A stretch of DNA of 61,890 nt from Candidatus Melainabacteria bacterium (GCA_902168245.1 CABHPA010000179.1:1-61890), one strand, 5' to 3'; counted from the stretch's first letter, positions 9,325 to 20,077 are shown. Translations and numbers: made by a program. Notes: generated by a model from the letters alone, not told the origin.

Positions 9325-10758
9325 ATGCCGCCAGTCACTCTAGCGCCAGCCAGCCATGAGACGCCAGTCGTCCCGGATCATTTTCCCGACGGGGAGGCGT
9401 GGAAGAAAAAGAGCTTGCTGCAACTGTTCAACATCAGCGTGGGGTTTCTGGGGATTCAATTCGCCTGGGCCATCCAAATGGGGCAAATGAGTCCTATTCT
9501 GGAAAAACTGGGTTCCAACCCCCAACTACTGGGACTGATTTCCTGCGCGGGGCCGGTTACGGGCGTACTGGTGCAACCTATCGTGGGCGCGCTAAGCGAT
9601 CGTTGCGGCTTGTTACAAAAACCTCTCTCTATAAGAAGTCTCAATCCATTTAGATTATTAATTAATTTGCTGGTTACTATAACCAATTATTGTGGTCGTA
9701 TCTTGGGAAAGCGGCGCCCGTTTTTACTGCTGGGAGCCTTGCTGACCGCCGCCGCCCTGATCCTGATGCCCAGTTCCAACACCTTGCTGATGGCCGCCGT
9801 GCTGCTGTGGGTGCTGGACGCCAGCATTAACATCACCCAGGGGCCATACCGGGCCATTGTGCCGGATGTGGTGCATAAAACCCAGCAGGCGACCGCCTAT
9901 TCGCTGATGAGCCTGACCATCGGGCTGGGTTCAGTGGCGGCTTTCCTGATTGCGTTCGTGGTTCCTTCCCTGCACACCCTGTTTTACCTGGGCGCATCCG
10001 CCATGCTGATCGCAATGTTCTGGACGGTTTTCACCACGCCGGAGCCTAAGCCCGCCGCGATTGCCGATCCTGCCCATGGCAACCAGCCGCAAGATAACTT
10101 TATAACCGCCACCGCCAAATCCATCGTCAGCATGCCGTTTGAAGGGCTGAAGCTGTGCGTGGCGCATAGTTTCTCCTGGTTCGGGCTGGCCTGCCTGTTT
10201 ACCTTCTTTTCGGTGTATGTGCCGCACCATATTTTCGGGGCGGTCGGCACGGAAGGCAAAGCCTACGCCGACGGCGTCCAGTGGGCTTCCCTTTGTTATG
10301 CGGTATTGAACGCGGTGTGCTTTGCCTTCTCCGCGTTCATTGGCAAGCTATGCAACGCCACATCCAAAAAAGCGGTGCATTCCTTCGGGCTGTTGTGCAT
10401 GGCCGGGGCATTTCTCTCCATGTTTTTCATCCAGACGCCCGTACAAGTAATGATCGCCATGGGCTTTGTGGGCGTTGGCTGGGCCACCACGCTGTCCATT
10501 CCCTTCGCCCTGCTGTCGGATCACCTGCCCAAAGGCAAGGAAGGCGTGATGATGGGTACCTTCAATATCTTCATCGCCGCCCCCGGCGTGTTGAGCAACC
10601 TGCTGGTGGGGCAAATCGTCACCGCGTTTGGCGGCAACGTGGCGGTGGCCATGATCGTGGGCGGTATCGCCATGATTCTCTCCATGTTACTGCTGCAAAC
10701 CGTGAAAGAACGCCCGCCGGTACCCACCATCCCCGGAACCGCAGCGCTGGCAAGCTAA
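9325..10758 (+). CDS. MFS transporter of the SLC45/sucrose-symporter type
   Basis: 477 residues, about 12 membrane segments. It resembles plant SUT and animal SLC45 glycoside:proton symporters: FAWAIQMGQMSPIL in helix 1, the helix 2-3 loop SDRC, then GKRRPF, and GPYRAIVPDV in helix 4. Imports a disaccharide or maltodextrin-like glycoside with protons, by family knowledge; the substrate is not determinable here. Its position behind two amylase-like genes suggests uptake of glucan breakdown products. The loop between SDRC and GKRRP carries an extra stretch of about 30 residues encoded by AT-rich DNA (see separate entry). ATG 9325 follows GAAGGGA. A hairpin at 10787-10812 lies just downstream. 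Confidence 0.85.
   Translation: MPPVTLAPASHETPVVPDHFPDGEAWKKKSLLQLFNISVGFLGIQFAWAIQMGQMSPILEKLGSNPQLLGLISCAGPVTGVLVQPIVGALSDRCGLLQKPLSIRSLNPFRLLINLLVTITNYCGRILGKRRPFLLLGALLTAAALILMPSSNTLLMAAVLLWVLDASINITQGPYRAIVPDVVHKTQQATAYSLMSLTIGLGSVAAFLIAFVVPSLHTLFYLGASAMLIAMFWTVFTTPEPKPAAIADPAHGNQPQDNFITATAKSIVSMPFEGLKLCVAHSFSWFGLACLFTFFSVYVPHHIFGAVGTEGKAYADGVQWASLCYAVLNAVCFAFSAFIGKLCNATSKKAVHSFGLLCMAGAFLSMFFIQTPVQVMIAMGFVGVGWATTLSIPFALLSDHLPKGKEGVMMGTFNIFIAAPGVLSNLLVGQIVTAFGGNVAVAMIVGGIAMILSMLLLQTVKERPPVPTIPGTAALAS
9610..9708 (+). other. AT-rich in-frame insertion inside the transporter gene
   Basis: Between codons for SDRC and GKRRPF, where SLC45/SUT proteins normally have only a few residues, the gene has about 30 extra codons. 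The DNA is strongly AT-rich against GC-rich flanks and contains a small palindrome, TGGTTA at 9671-9676 and TAACCA at 9680-9685. The frame stays open. It may be a recently inserted palindromic element tolerated in a cytoplasmic loop; a native hydrophobic loop insertion is the alternative. Confidence 0.5.
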
Positions 10759-10786
10759 ACAACCCGTTCCCCAAAATAAAACGAAA

Positions 10787-10821
10787 GAAGAGGGCCGCAA
10801 ACCGCCCTCTTCACGTATAAT
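10787..10821 (+). terminator. Hairpin downstream of the transporter, followed by a -10-like hexamer
   Basis: GAAGAGGGC (10787-10795) pairs perfectly with GCCCTCTTC (10804-10812). No U-tract follows; instead a TATAAT lies at 10816-10821, 36 bp before the ABC-F start. The hairpin could end the transporter transcript weakly, and the TATAAT could be the -10 box of the next gene, although no good -35 was found. Confidence 0.4.
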
Positions 10822-10856
10822 AATCCTTCCGTCCCCCACCTCACCGGAACCTAAAT

Positions 10857-12806
10857 ATGATCAGCCTGACAAACGTCGCCAAGTCCTTTGGCTCCGATAC
10901 CATTTTTGAAGACATCAACCTGCAAATCCGCGACCACAGCCGCATGGGGCTGGTGGGACGCAACGGGGCAGGGAAATCCACCCTGCTCAAGCTCATTACC
11001 GGGCAACTCCAGCCAGATGAAGGCGTTATCAGCCGTTCACCGGGACTTCGGGTCAACTATCTATCCCAGGAACCGCAATTACAGCCGGGCCTAACCCTGC
11101 GGGAAGAGTTGCAATCGGTCTATGCGGTGATGGATCAGTTGCACGAAGAAGAAGCCATGCTGATCAAGCATCTGGAAACCGCATCGGACAAAGAACAGAT
11201 GGATTGCCTGGATCAGTTGGCAATCGTACAGGAACGTATTTTACTGTACGATCCGGCCACACTGGATGCCAGGATTAGCCGCCTGTTGCAGGATTTAGGC
11301 TTTACGCTGGCTGACTTTGACCGGAAGACTTCCGACTTCAGCGGCGGCTGGCGCATGCGCATTAACCTGGCAAAAGTGTTGCTGGAAGGCGCAGACGTGC
11401 TGCTGCTGGACGAGCCGACCAACCACCTGGATCTGGAATCCTGCGAATGGCTGGAAGGCTTTTTAAAGTCCTATCCGGGCGATATTATCCTGGTATCGCA
11501 CGATCGCCGGTTCCTGGATGAAGTGACCACCCAAATCGCCGAGCTTGAGCTGGGCAAAATTACGGTGTGGACGGGCAATTACAGCGCCTACCTTCAACAG
11601 AAGGCCGAGCACATGGAGCGCACCCTGTCCGCCTATGAGCGGCAGCAGAAAGATATCGCCAAGCAGAGCGCTTTTGTGGATCGGTTTCGGGCCAGCGCCA
11701 ACCGCAGCACCCAGGCCAAAAGCCGGGAAAAGCAACTGGCTAAAATCGAGCGCATTGAGCTGACCGAAACCGACAACACCCGCATGAAAGTGCGTTTCCC
11801 CGCCCCGCAAGTGAGCGGCCGGGAAGTGCTGAACCTGCGTAACGTCGCCAAGTCCTTCGGGAACAAGCACCTGTTCAGTGATTTGGAAGGGGATGTGGAG
11901 CGCAACCAACGGATTTTCCTGCTGGGGGCCAACGGCTGCGGAAAAACTACGCTGCTTCGCTTGATCCTGGGTATTGAAAAGCCGGATCGCGGCCAGCTCC
12001 AAACCGGACACAACGTGAAGCTGGGCTACTTCTCCCAGAACCAGTTGGAAACGCTGGATCCGAAGCTGTCTTTATTCGACACGCTGCATGAAGCCTCCCC
12101 CAAGCTGACCCATACCGAGGTGCGGGGGCTGCTGGCACGGTTCTTGTTTAACGGGGACGAAGTGTTCAAGCCGGTGGAAGTGCTGAGCGGCGGGGAAAAA
12201 AGCAAGGTGGCGCTGGCAAAACTGATGTTATCCGGCCCCAACACGCTGCTGCTGGATGAACCGACCAACCACATGGACATTCCCGCCAAGGAAGTGCTGA
12301 CCGACGCCTTTCGGGACTTTGAAGGCACCATTCTGTGCATTTCACACGATCGCTATTTTATTCAGGAACTGGCCACCCACATTTGGGAAGTGTACGAAGG
12401 CCACTTGATTCAATACGCGGGCGATTACGACTATTACCTATACAAACGCAAAGAACTGCGGGCCAAAACGCTGGAAGCGGCAGCGGCCCAAAAGCAGCGC
12501 GGCAAAGCATCGGCGGAGCAATCTGCCGCGGAAGCCAAGGCAAACGCTGCATCCAATGGAAAAACCCCTTTGCAGGCCCGCAAAGAAATTGAGAAACAGA
12601 TCACCCGGCTGGAAAAGCAGATTATTCGTACCGAAGAGGAAATTGCCCAACTGGAAGCCCAAATGGTGGAACCAACCGTCCAGCAGGATTACCAGAAGTT
12701 GCACGAGTTAGGGCAATCCGTGGAGCAGAAGCGGGCTGATCTCGCCAAAACCAACGCCGAATGGGAAACCTTCAGCGATCAGCTAGCCGCCTACCCGACT
12801 GGCTGA
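10857..12806 (+). CDS. ABC-F family ATPase
   Basis: 649 residues with two ATP-binding cassettes and no membrane segments. The first has Walker A GRNGAGKST and signature/Walker B SGGWRMR...LLLDEPTNHLD; the second has GANGCGKTT, LSGGEKSK and LLLDEPTNHMD. The linker between cassettes (about residues 235-305) is rich in Lys/Arg/Gln as in ABC-F ribosome factors, and a C-terminal coiled-coil extension (about 540-645) follows an Ala/Lys/Gln linker. Architecture resembles the YheS/Uup group, which act on translating ribosomes; which subfamily is not certain. Confidence 0.92.
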   Translation: MISLTNVAKSFGSDTIFEDINLQIRDHSRMGLVGRNGAGKSTLLKLITGQLQPDEGVISRSPGLRVNYLSQEPQLQPGLTLREELQSVYAVMDQLHEEEAMLIKHLETASDKEQMDCLDQLAIVQERILLYDPATLDARISRLLQDLGFTLADFDRKTSDFSGGWRMRINLAKVLLEGADVLLLDEPTNHLDLESCEWLEGFLKSYPGDIILVSHDRRFLDEVTTQIAELELGKITVWTGNYSAYLQQKAEHMERTLSAYERQQKDIAKQSAFVDRFRASANRSTQAKSREKQLAKIERIELTETDNTRMKVRFPAPQVSGREVLNLRNVAKSFGNKHLFSDLEGDVERNQRIFLLGANGCGKTTLLRLILGIEKPDRGQLQTGHNVKLGYFSQNQLETLDPKLSLFDTLHEASPKLTHTEVRGLLARFLFNGDEVFKPVEVLSGGEKSKVALAKLMLSGPNTLLLDEPTNHMDIPAKEVLTDAFRDFEGTILCISHDRYFIQELATHIWEVYEGHLIQYAGDYDYYLYKRKELRAKTLEAAAAQKQRGKASAEQSAAEAKANAASNGKTPLQARKEIEKQITRLEKQIIRTEEEIAQLEAQMVEPTVQQDYQKLHELGQSVEQKRADLAKTNAEWETFSDQLAAYPTG

Positions 12807-12923
12807 AGCGCAATATCCATCTGCATATCCCTCTGCGGCGCAATACTCAGAATCGGTGTCGGTTGCTAACATAGAAGCTGATATAGCGCGCCCCAAAGCG
12901 GGGCAATATGGGGGATTCGTCGA

Positions 12924-13148
12924 ATGCGACAAATCATAGGCACTTTCCTCATTATTATTGGCGTGGCGTATTTCGCCTTTCGTGGCTTCAGCTACACCTC
13001 CCATGAAAGAATGATGGAGCTTGGCCCCATTGCGGCCAGCCGCACCTCCCATAACGAGCTGATTCCCTATTCACCGCTATTGGGCGGCGCCTTGATTGGC
13101 GGGGGGCTGATTTTATTCCTGGCCGGGTTCAGCCGTCGGGAGTTTTGA
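12924..13148 (+). CDS. Small DUF3185-family membrane protein
   Basis: 74 residues, two membrane helices (IIGTFLIIIGVAYFAF and LLGGALIGGGLILFLAG) joined by a polar segment with SHERMMELGPIAAS, which is the hallmark of the DUF3185 family. Function unknown. GGGGGA lies about 9 nt before the ATG. It stands alone between the ABC-F gene and typA. Confidence 0.75.
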   Translation: MRQIIGTFLIIIGVAYFAFRGFSYTSHERMMELGPIAASRTSHNELIPYSPLLGGALIGGGLILFLAGFSRREF

Positions 13149-13390
13149 GGTTTACAGCTCCTTAACATTTGGCGTTCATCGCGCTCAGGCAATTTATGGG
13201 GTGTTTGATCTTTATTCAGGGAGAGATGGAAAGCGCTTTCCGTTTTCAACGCCATTTTCAGGCCGGGTGAAAACCACGGTATTTCGAGTGGGGTTTGACA
13301 CATCCCGCCTACTCGGTTGACAATGGAAAGCTAAAGCGTACACGCCTCACTCCCCATCTTGTCAGTACTTGTCACCAGAATGGTATTTTT

Positions 13391-15226
<1,836 letters not shown>

Positions 15227-15250
15227 GACGATTTTCCGGCTTTTCGCCCG

Positions 15251-16102
15251 CTATTTTACAGGCTGCGGCTTCTGAGATGGAACTGGCTCGCAGCTTTTCG
15301 GCGAGCCAGTTCCAAACTCATCGGCTTGCATATTGGGATGCGGATGAATGACATGCCACAGCTTCAGGTATTCTTCCTTGGCGTCCTCTCCTACCAGGGC
15401 GCTCAGTTCCTGGGACACGGCTTGGTCATGAACGCCACCCGCCAGCTTTTGCAGCACCCGATCCACCCGGCCTTGCAGTTCCTGCTGCCGAGCCTGGATA
15501 TGCCGATTGCAGTGGTGCGCCCATACGGAGATTCCCAGAAACGTAGCCAACCCCAGCCCGGCTTGCACAATGGTCAGCGTATATGGCACCAGAATGGGCA
15601 GCCGACCCCGGTGGACATTCGTGGTGATCGGCTCTTTATAGGCATCCAGCACCCCGTTGATGCCCTGGGCCATTGTCACGCCGTAAACGGCAATCAGGCC
15701 CAACGCTGCGGCAGGCTCGGTGCGCTTGCGCTTTTTAATCCATTTGCCCAACAAGGGATCGCGCTCATATGCCATCGCCAGAAGCAGATGGCCCAGCATA
15801 CTGTTGGAAGCCAGCGGCTTGGAGGTCGCCGTGACCGTTGCGGTCTGCATTTTGGAATGGGTTTGCGCACCGGGCGGCGTTTCGGCAGGCTCCGGCGCAG
15901 ATCCGGGCAGGCTTTGCGAATCGGACTTGCGGATTTCCTCTTCCGTGTTCAGCATTTCCAGTTGGGCAAACGCAGCAGACAGGCCAAGCTGGAACCACAG
16001 CGACAGCAACGTGAACCCCGCCAGACTTCTGCGGCCCAGGGCTTGCCTGAATGGGACAGGCGCGGTAAATCGCCCGCATTGACGGTTTAGCCCTGGAAAC
16101 AT
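15251..16102 (-). CDS. Exported membrane protein, paralogue of 16294-17055
   Basis: 283 residues from ATG 16102, preceded by GGGAG; a TTG at 16141 would extend it by 13. A signal peptide probably ends at SAAFA-Q (about residue 47). A low-complexity Ser/Pro/Glu segment follows, then AYERDPLLGKWIKKRKR, two hydrophobic helices (GLIAVYGVTMAQGI and VQAGLGLATFLGISVWAHH), and a helical tail. The block A-Y-x-R-D-P, the SLAQ/TMAQ-x-I-x-G helix, the H-R-(Y/H)-Q arginine-rich stretch and the ending W-x-x-x-H are shared with the neighbouring gene, so the pair arose by duplication. Not a family I can name. The last codons contain a strong inverted repeat. Confidence 0.7.
   Translation of the reverse strand: MFPGLNRQCGRFTAPVPFRQALGRRSLAGFTLLSLWFQLGLSAAFAQLEMLNTEEEIRKSDSQSLPGSAPEPAETPPGAQTHSKMQTATVTATSKPLASNSMLGHLLLAMAYERDPLLGKWIKKRKRTEPAAALGLIAVYGVTMAQGINGVLDAYKEPITTNVHRGRLPILVPYTLTIVQAGLGLATFLGISVWAHHCNRHIQARQQELQGRVDRVLQKLAGGVHDQAVSQELSALVGEDAKEEYLKLWHVIHPHPNMQADEFGTGSPKSCEPVPSQKPQPVK
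15279..15313. repeat. Perfect 13-bp inverted repeat within the 3' end of a gene
   Basis: GGAACTGGCTCGC (15279-15291) and GCGAGCCAGTTCC (15301-15313) flank a 9-nt spacer. It sits inside the last codons of the minus-strand gene and 52 bp after the typA stop. No U-tract follows on either strand, so it would be at most a non-canonical terminator between two convergent genes. Confidence 0.55.
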
Positions 16103-16293
16103 GCCCGCAACTTCTCCCTGTAAGCCCTCTTTTCGTGCCAATGTAGCACATGAGGCTCCAACCGGGTATTGCCCGGTCGGGGCAGTTAGACCTAGCCGAA
16201 AACAGGGAGCCGGTTATTCGGGCAGCACGGCAAGCGGTTCATTGGGGCCAAGCCGCGCCGCTTTTCAAATCCAATGCCCTTAAGGGGGGCGCT

Positions 16294-17055
16294 TTAATGC
16301 GTCGCGCTCCAGATTTGCATGAACTCGCGACTGGCCCGCTCGCCAATCAGACCGATCAGTTCGGTTTGCAATGAGTCCGTCATGGAGCCAGCCTCCAAGG
16401 CGTCCAGCACATGCAGCACCCGCGCGTTAATCACTTGGCGGCGCTGCTCAATCCGCTTCTGGTAACGATGCCCGAAATACGCATGCGCCCCAATGCTGCC
16501 CAGGGTCAACCCGCTGCCCACCAGGCCCATGACCGACGGGGCAATGCTGTCGTGATGGCCGCCTCCGCCATGCTCATGCTCCTCGCCTCCCTCGCCGTGG
16601 GCCTGGGAATTGGACGCGTTGAGGGTGGCCAGGCCGGTAATGTTCTGGGCCAGGCTGAGCCCGCTGATACTGGCCACGCTGAGCAGGAACAGGGTATTGG
16701 AACGACCGGCGCGTTTTACCAGCCGCTGCATTTCCGGGTCGCGACGATAGGCGATGCCCGCGATCATGCTGCCCCACAGGCTGTCCATGGCGTCTTCAGA
16801 AGCAGCCATTCCATCGCCCAATAAACTGCTGACGGCGGATGTCGCGCCTTCGTGGTGGGCTAGCAGTTCAGGTTCCGGCGTAACCATGGTGTCGACATGG
16901 GTGGCCTGCCCCAGTTCAATGGTTTTCAGCGGGAGCGCCCCGGCTAGTTTCGCCGTCGGCTGGGCCACAGCAAAGCCGCCACCAGACCCATACAAAGTAG
17001 CGACAACCAAAGCAACTGCGATAAGCCTTCTCGAAACAGACAATGTAGGAAGCAT
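16294..17055 (-). CDS. Exported membrane protein with His-rich linker, next to a CsoR-type sensor
   Basis: 253 residues from ATG 17055, preceded by AAGGA; GTG 17079 is an alternative. The signal peptide probably ends at GFAVA-Q. Then AYRRDPEMQRLVKRAGR, a hydrophobic helix (LFLLSVASISGLSLAQ), a linker with HGEGGEEHEHGGGGHHD, a second hydrophobic helix and a helical tail ending IWSATH. Clear paralogue of 15251-16102, which lacks the His-rich linker. The His/Glu-rich stretch could bind metal, and the divergent gene encodes a Cu(I)-type repressor, so copper or another thiophilic metal is a reasonable but untested link. Confidence 0.7.
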   Translation of the reverse strand: MLPTLSVSRRLIAVALVVATLYGSGGGFAVAQPTAKLAGALPLKTIELGQATHVDTMVTPEPELLAHHEGATSAVSSLLGDGMAASEDAMDSLWGSMIAGIAYRRDPEMQRLVKRAGRSNTLFLLSVASISGLSLAQNITGLATLNASNSQAHGEGGEEHEHGGGGHHDSIAPSVMGLVGSGLTLGSIGAHAYFGHRYQKRIEQRRQVINARVLHVLDALEAGSMTDSLQTELIGLIGERASREFMQIWSATH

Positions 17056-17264
17056 GCCATTTAAAATCCTTATTGACACAGACTAATAACTACTATGGAC
17101 GCATCGTAAGCCAAACAAAACGCCGCCATAAGCTAACCCCCCGGTGGGGATAGCCGGTCGTTTCATGCGCATTTCCATTTTGGGGCGATTGTGGTGTGAT
17201 GATGTCGTGCGCATCGCGTTCATCCCCGATGAGCCGTTTGAACGACTTTTAAAGAAGCAATGTC

Positions 17265-17636
17265 ATGGCGATTACGGACGACTCCAAGGAAAAACTGAAA
17301 AACCGGCTGGCCAAGGCCATGGGCCACTTGAACGCCGTGCATCGCATGGTGGACGAGAAAAAATACTGCATTGACGTGCTGCACCAGATGAAGGCCGTGC
17401 AGTCGGCGCTGGACAAAATTTCCGAGGAAATTTTAAAGCAGCACCTGGAAACCTGTGTGGTGGAGGCGGTACGAAACCAGGACGCCGCGCGGGTAATTGA
17501 CGAGCTGATCCAGGTCTTTCGCCGCGCGCCGGAACTGAACCTGGAGGATTTGCGCCGCTTGGCGCCCCAGCAGCTCCCGACAGAAAACCCGGCGCAACCC
17601 GCCGCCAATGGCAACGGAAAAAACTGCTGCCACTAG
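17265..17636 (+). CDS. CsoR/RcnR-family metal-sensing repressor
   Basis: 123 residues. All-helical DUF156 fold: RLAKAMGHLNAVHRMVDEKK, then CIDVLHQMKAVQSALDKI and HLETC. Cys35, His60 and Cys64 match the Cys-His-Cys triad that binds Cu(I) in CsoR and sulfur species in CstR-like members. The C-terminus is extended by a Pro/Ala/Asn-rich tail ending NCCH, another possible metal ligand set. It is divergent from the His-rich membrane protein (about 210 bp), an arrangement typical for a repressor and its target. AAGAAG upstream of ATG 17265 supports the start. Confidence 0.85.
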   Translation: MAITDDSKEKLKNRLAKAMGHLNAVHRMVDEKKYCIDVLHQMKAVQSALDKISEEILKQHLETCVVEAVRNQDAARVIDELIQVFRRAPELNLEDLRRLAPQQLPTENPAQPAANGNGKNCCH

Positions 17637-17647
17637 TGCTTAATCGA

Positions 17648-18655
17648 TTAACGGCACTTGGGAACGTCCGCAATCCATTGGTTCGGGTTTACCGGCAAGC
17701 CGCTGACGTACATGCCCCAATGCAAATGCGGGCCGGTGGCAAAGCCGGTTGAACCCACATACCCGATCACGTCCCCTTTCTTGACCATATCGCCCGGTTT
17801 GACGTTGAGGCGGGACATATGGATATAGATGGAGCCGATGCCCTGGCCGTGATCCAGCCCCACCGTGCCGCCGTGCAGGCGATACATGCGGGCAATCTGC
17901 ACCTTGCCGCCGCTGATGGCGTGAATGGGCCGCCCGGCGGGGGAACGCAAGTCCACGCCCTTATGATAGTCCCCGGTGGGGATACCATTGTGCAGCCTTT
18001 TTACCCCAAACGGAGAGTTCTGGCAGTCGACGGTGGGACTCATAAAAGGCTCCGACCAGTATTTTACGGCGCTTATGGTATCCTTCAGCGCCTGAATGGC
18101 CTCCAACTCGCCGGGCAGGGGCTGCAAGCCCTCGGTGGTCTTGCTTACGGTCACGTTCTGGGTGCGGTAATGGGCGTCCTGAATGGTCACTTTGTAAGTG
18201 TTCACCAGATTATCGCCGGGGTCGAACACCTTTAAGGCGTAGCTGCCCGGCGTCTGGAACACCGAAACCGGCACCATGGCCAGCAGGGAGCCATCCTGTT
18301 GCGGGAACAGCTCTGCCTTGCGGTTGGCCAGCGTAACGGTTCCGTTACTGGAAGCGCGGGCAAAACGCGACAGATCATTGACCCGCACCTTCAATACTTC
18401 CCCTTGGCGGACGCTGCCGGGAACCTGAATACCAGAAGCCGCCACACCGACAGGAAAATGCTCATTTGGTTTCCCCGTGACTACAGGACGATCGACAGAC
18501 GCGCCGGATGGAACGCCGTTCCCCGGCACTGGCGGCGGCTGGGAAATCGCCAAGCCCCCCATTAGCCCAAACCCGATTACGATTACAGCAAAAAGGCCCG
18601 TCAAAAAAGAGAACACGCCTGCTTTTCCCAGCCCGGCTCCCCAAACAGATCTCAC
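17648..18655 (-). CDS. M23-family (LytM) peptidoglycan endopeptidase
   Basis: 335 residues. An N-terminal hydrophobic segment (FSFLTGLFAVIVIGFGLMGG) anchors or exports it. Residues about 65-175 form a beta-rich region, then the M23 domain carries YHKGVD (zinc His and Asp), HMSRL, and HLHWG with the paired histidines, so the active site is complete. Cleaves peptide cross-links in the cell wall by family knowledge. Convergent with the CsoR-type gene 11 bp away and divergent from obg. Confidence 0.9.
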   Translation of the reverse strand: MRSVWGAGLGKAGVFSFLTGLFAVIVIGFGLMGGLAISQPPPVPGNGVPSGASVDRPVVTGKPNEHFPVGVAASGIQVPGSVRQGEVLKVRVNDLSRFARASSNGTVTLANRKAELFPQQDGSLLAMVPVSVFQTPGSYALKVFDPGDNLVNTYKVTIQDAHYRTQNVTVSKTTEGLQPLPGELEAIQALKDTISAVKYWSEPFMSPTVDCQNSPFGVKRLHNGIPTGDYHKGVDLRSPAGRPIHAISGGKVQIARMYRLHGGTVGLDHGQGIGSIYIHMSRLNVKPGDMVKKGDVIGYVGSTGFATGPHLHWGMYVSGLPVNPNQWIADVPKCR

Positions 18656-18760
18656 GTCCTATTCCCCTTTCTTTGCTTTAAAATTCCTTTTTCAATTATA
18701 GTAGTTGGATGACCGATTCGTCGCGCGTCACGCACACCCCTCATCAGGATCCCCTCCCCC

Positions 18761-20041
18761 ATGTTTGTCGATAAGGCCACAATTCACGTCAAGTCCGGTT
18801 CCGGCGGAAACGGCATGGTCGCCTGGCGGCGCGAAAAATACGTGCCTTTTGGCGGCCCGGCGGGCGGCGACGGCGCACAAGGCGGCGATGTGTTCATTGA
18901 GGCCACCAGCGACCTGAACACCCTGATGGATTTCAAGTATCAGTCCATCTTCAAGGCAGAGGACGGCGAAAAAGGCGGCCCCAAGAACATGCATGGCAAA
19001 GCGGGCAAAAGCCTCACCATTCTGGTGCCGTGCGGCACGATTATTCGGGATGCGGACACCGGCAACGCCATTGCGGATCTCAAAGAACCCGGCGATCGGG
19101 TCGTCGTTGCCGCTGGTGGGCGCGGCGGGCGCGGCAATGCCCGCTTCACTTCCTCCAAACGTCAGGCGCCCCAGTTTTCCGAACCGGGAGAACCGGGCAT
19201 TGAGCGGAATCTTGAACTGGAATTAAAACTGCTGGCCCAGGTTGGCATTATTGGCCTGCCCAACGCCGGAAAATCAACGCTGATAAGCGCCATCAGCGCA
19301 GCCAAGCCCAAAATCGCCGATTATCCCTTTACAACCTTGGTGCCTAACTTAGGCGTGGTTCGCAAGCCTAACGGGGACGGCATTGTAGTAGCCGATATCC
19401 CCGGCCTGGTAGAAGGCGCAAGCGAAGGCATCGGGCTGGGGCATGAGTTCCTGCGCCACGTGGAGCGCACCCGCTTACTGCTGCACTTGGTGGATATTTC
19501 CTCGGATGATGACGTGGTGGCCCATTTCGACCTGATTAACCGGGAACTGGCCCGCTACAGCGAGCGGCTCTCCAAAAAGCCGCAAATCGTGGTGCTTTCT
19601 AAAATAGACGCTGTGCCGGACGAGATGATTGACCACTACAAAGAATTATTGGCCCCCAAAACCAGCGAGCGCATTTTCTCCATTTCCGCCGTGACCAGAC
19701 ACGGGTTGGAACCCTTGTTGCACACGGTGTTCGAGATGCTGGATCACCTGCCGAAAGAAGACCAGATGGTGCAACTGGTGCCGGATTTACGGGCATTCGA
19801 CAACGACGACAGCGATTTTGAGATTACCCGCAAGGGCAAAATCTTTATGGTCTCCGGCGGCAAGATTGAACGGCTGTTCAGCGTGACCGACATGCGGAAT
19901 AGCGAGGCCGTACAACGGCTGATGAACATTCTAAAAGCCATGGGTGTGTACAAGGAACTGGCGCTTGCCGGAGCGGAGGAAGGCCACACGATTAAAATGG
20001 CTGGCCTGGAGTTTGAATATTCCCCGGATGAAGTGGATTAG
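18761..20041 (+). CDS. obg: Obg/CgtA GTPase
   Basis: 426 residues. The N-terminal Gly-rich Obg fold (VKSGSGGNGMVAWRREKYVP, RGGRGNARF) is followed by the G domain with GLPNAGKST, DIPGLVEGAS and LSKIDAV, and a C-terminal OCT domain (about 345-426) ending MAGLEFEYSP. Essential GTPase in 50S maturation. Length and domain order are standard. The ATG at 18761 gives the usual MFVDKA start. Confidence 0.96.
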   Translation: MFVDKATIHVKSGSGGNGMVAWRREKYVPFGGPAGGDGAQGGDVFIEATSDLNTLMDFKYQSIFKAEDGEKGGPKNMHGKAGKSLTILVPCGTIIRDADTGNAIADLKEPGDRVVVAAGGRGGRGNARFTSSKRQAPQFSEPGEPGIERNLELELKLLAQVGIIGLPNAGKSTLISAISAAKPKIADYPFTTLVPNLGVVRKPNGDGIVVADIPGLVEGASEGIGLGHEFLRHVERTRLLLHLVDISSDDDVVAHFDLINRELARYSERLSKKPQIVVLSKIDAVPDEMIDHYKELLAPKTSERIFSISAVTRHGLEPLLHTVFEMLDHLPKEDQMVQLVPDLRAFDNDDSDFEITRKGKIFMVSGGKIERLFSVTDMRNSEAVQRLMNILKAMGVYKELALAGAEEGHTIKMAGLEFEYSPDEVD

Positions 20042-20077
20042 TTAAGCCCCCAAAAGCTAGAGGGCTTGCGATCGGGT

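Noticed and set aside
12890..12904. GCCCC/GGGGC hairpin before the DUF3185 gene as a terminator
   Set aside because: Only 5 bp of stem and no following T-run; too weak to annotate.
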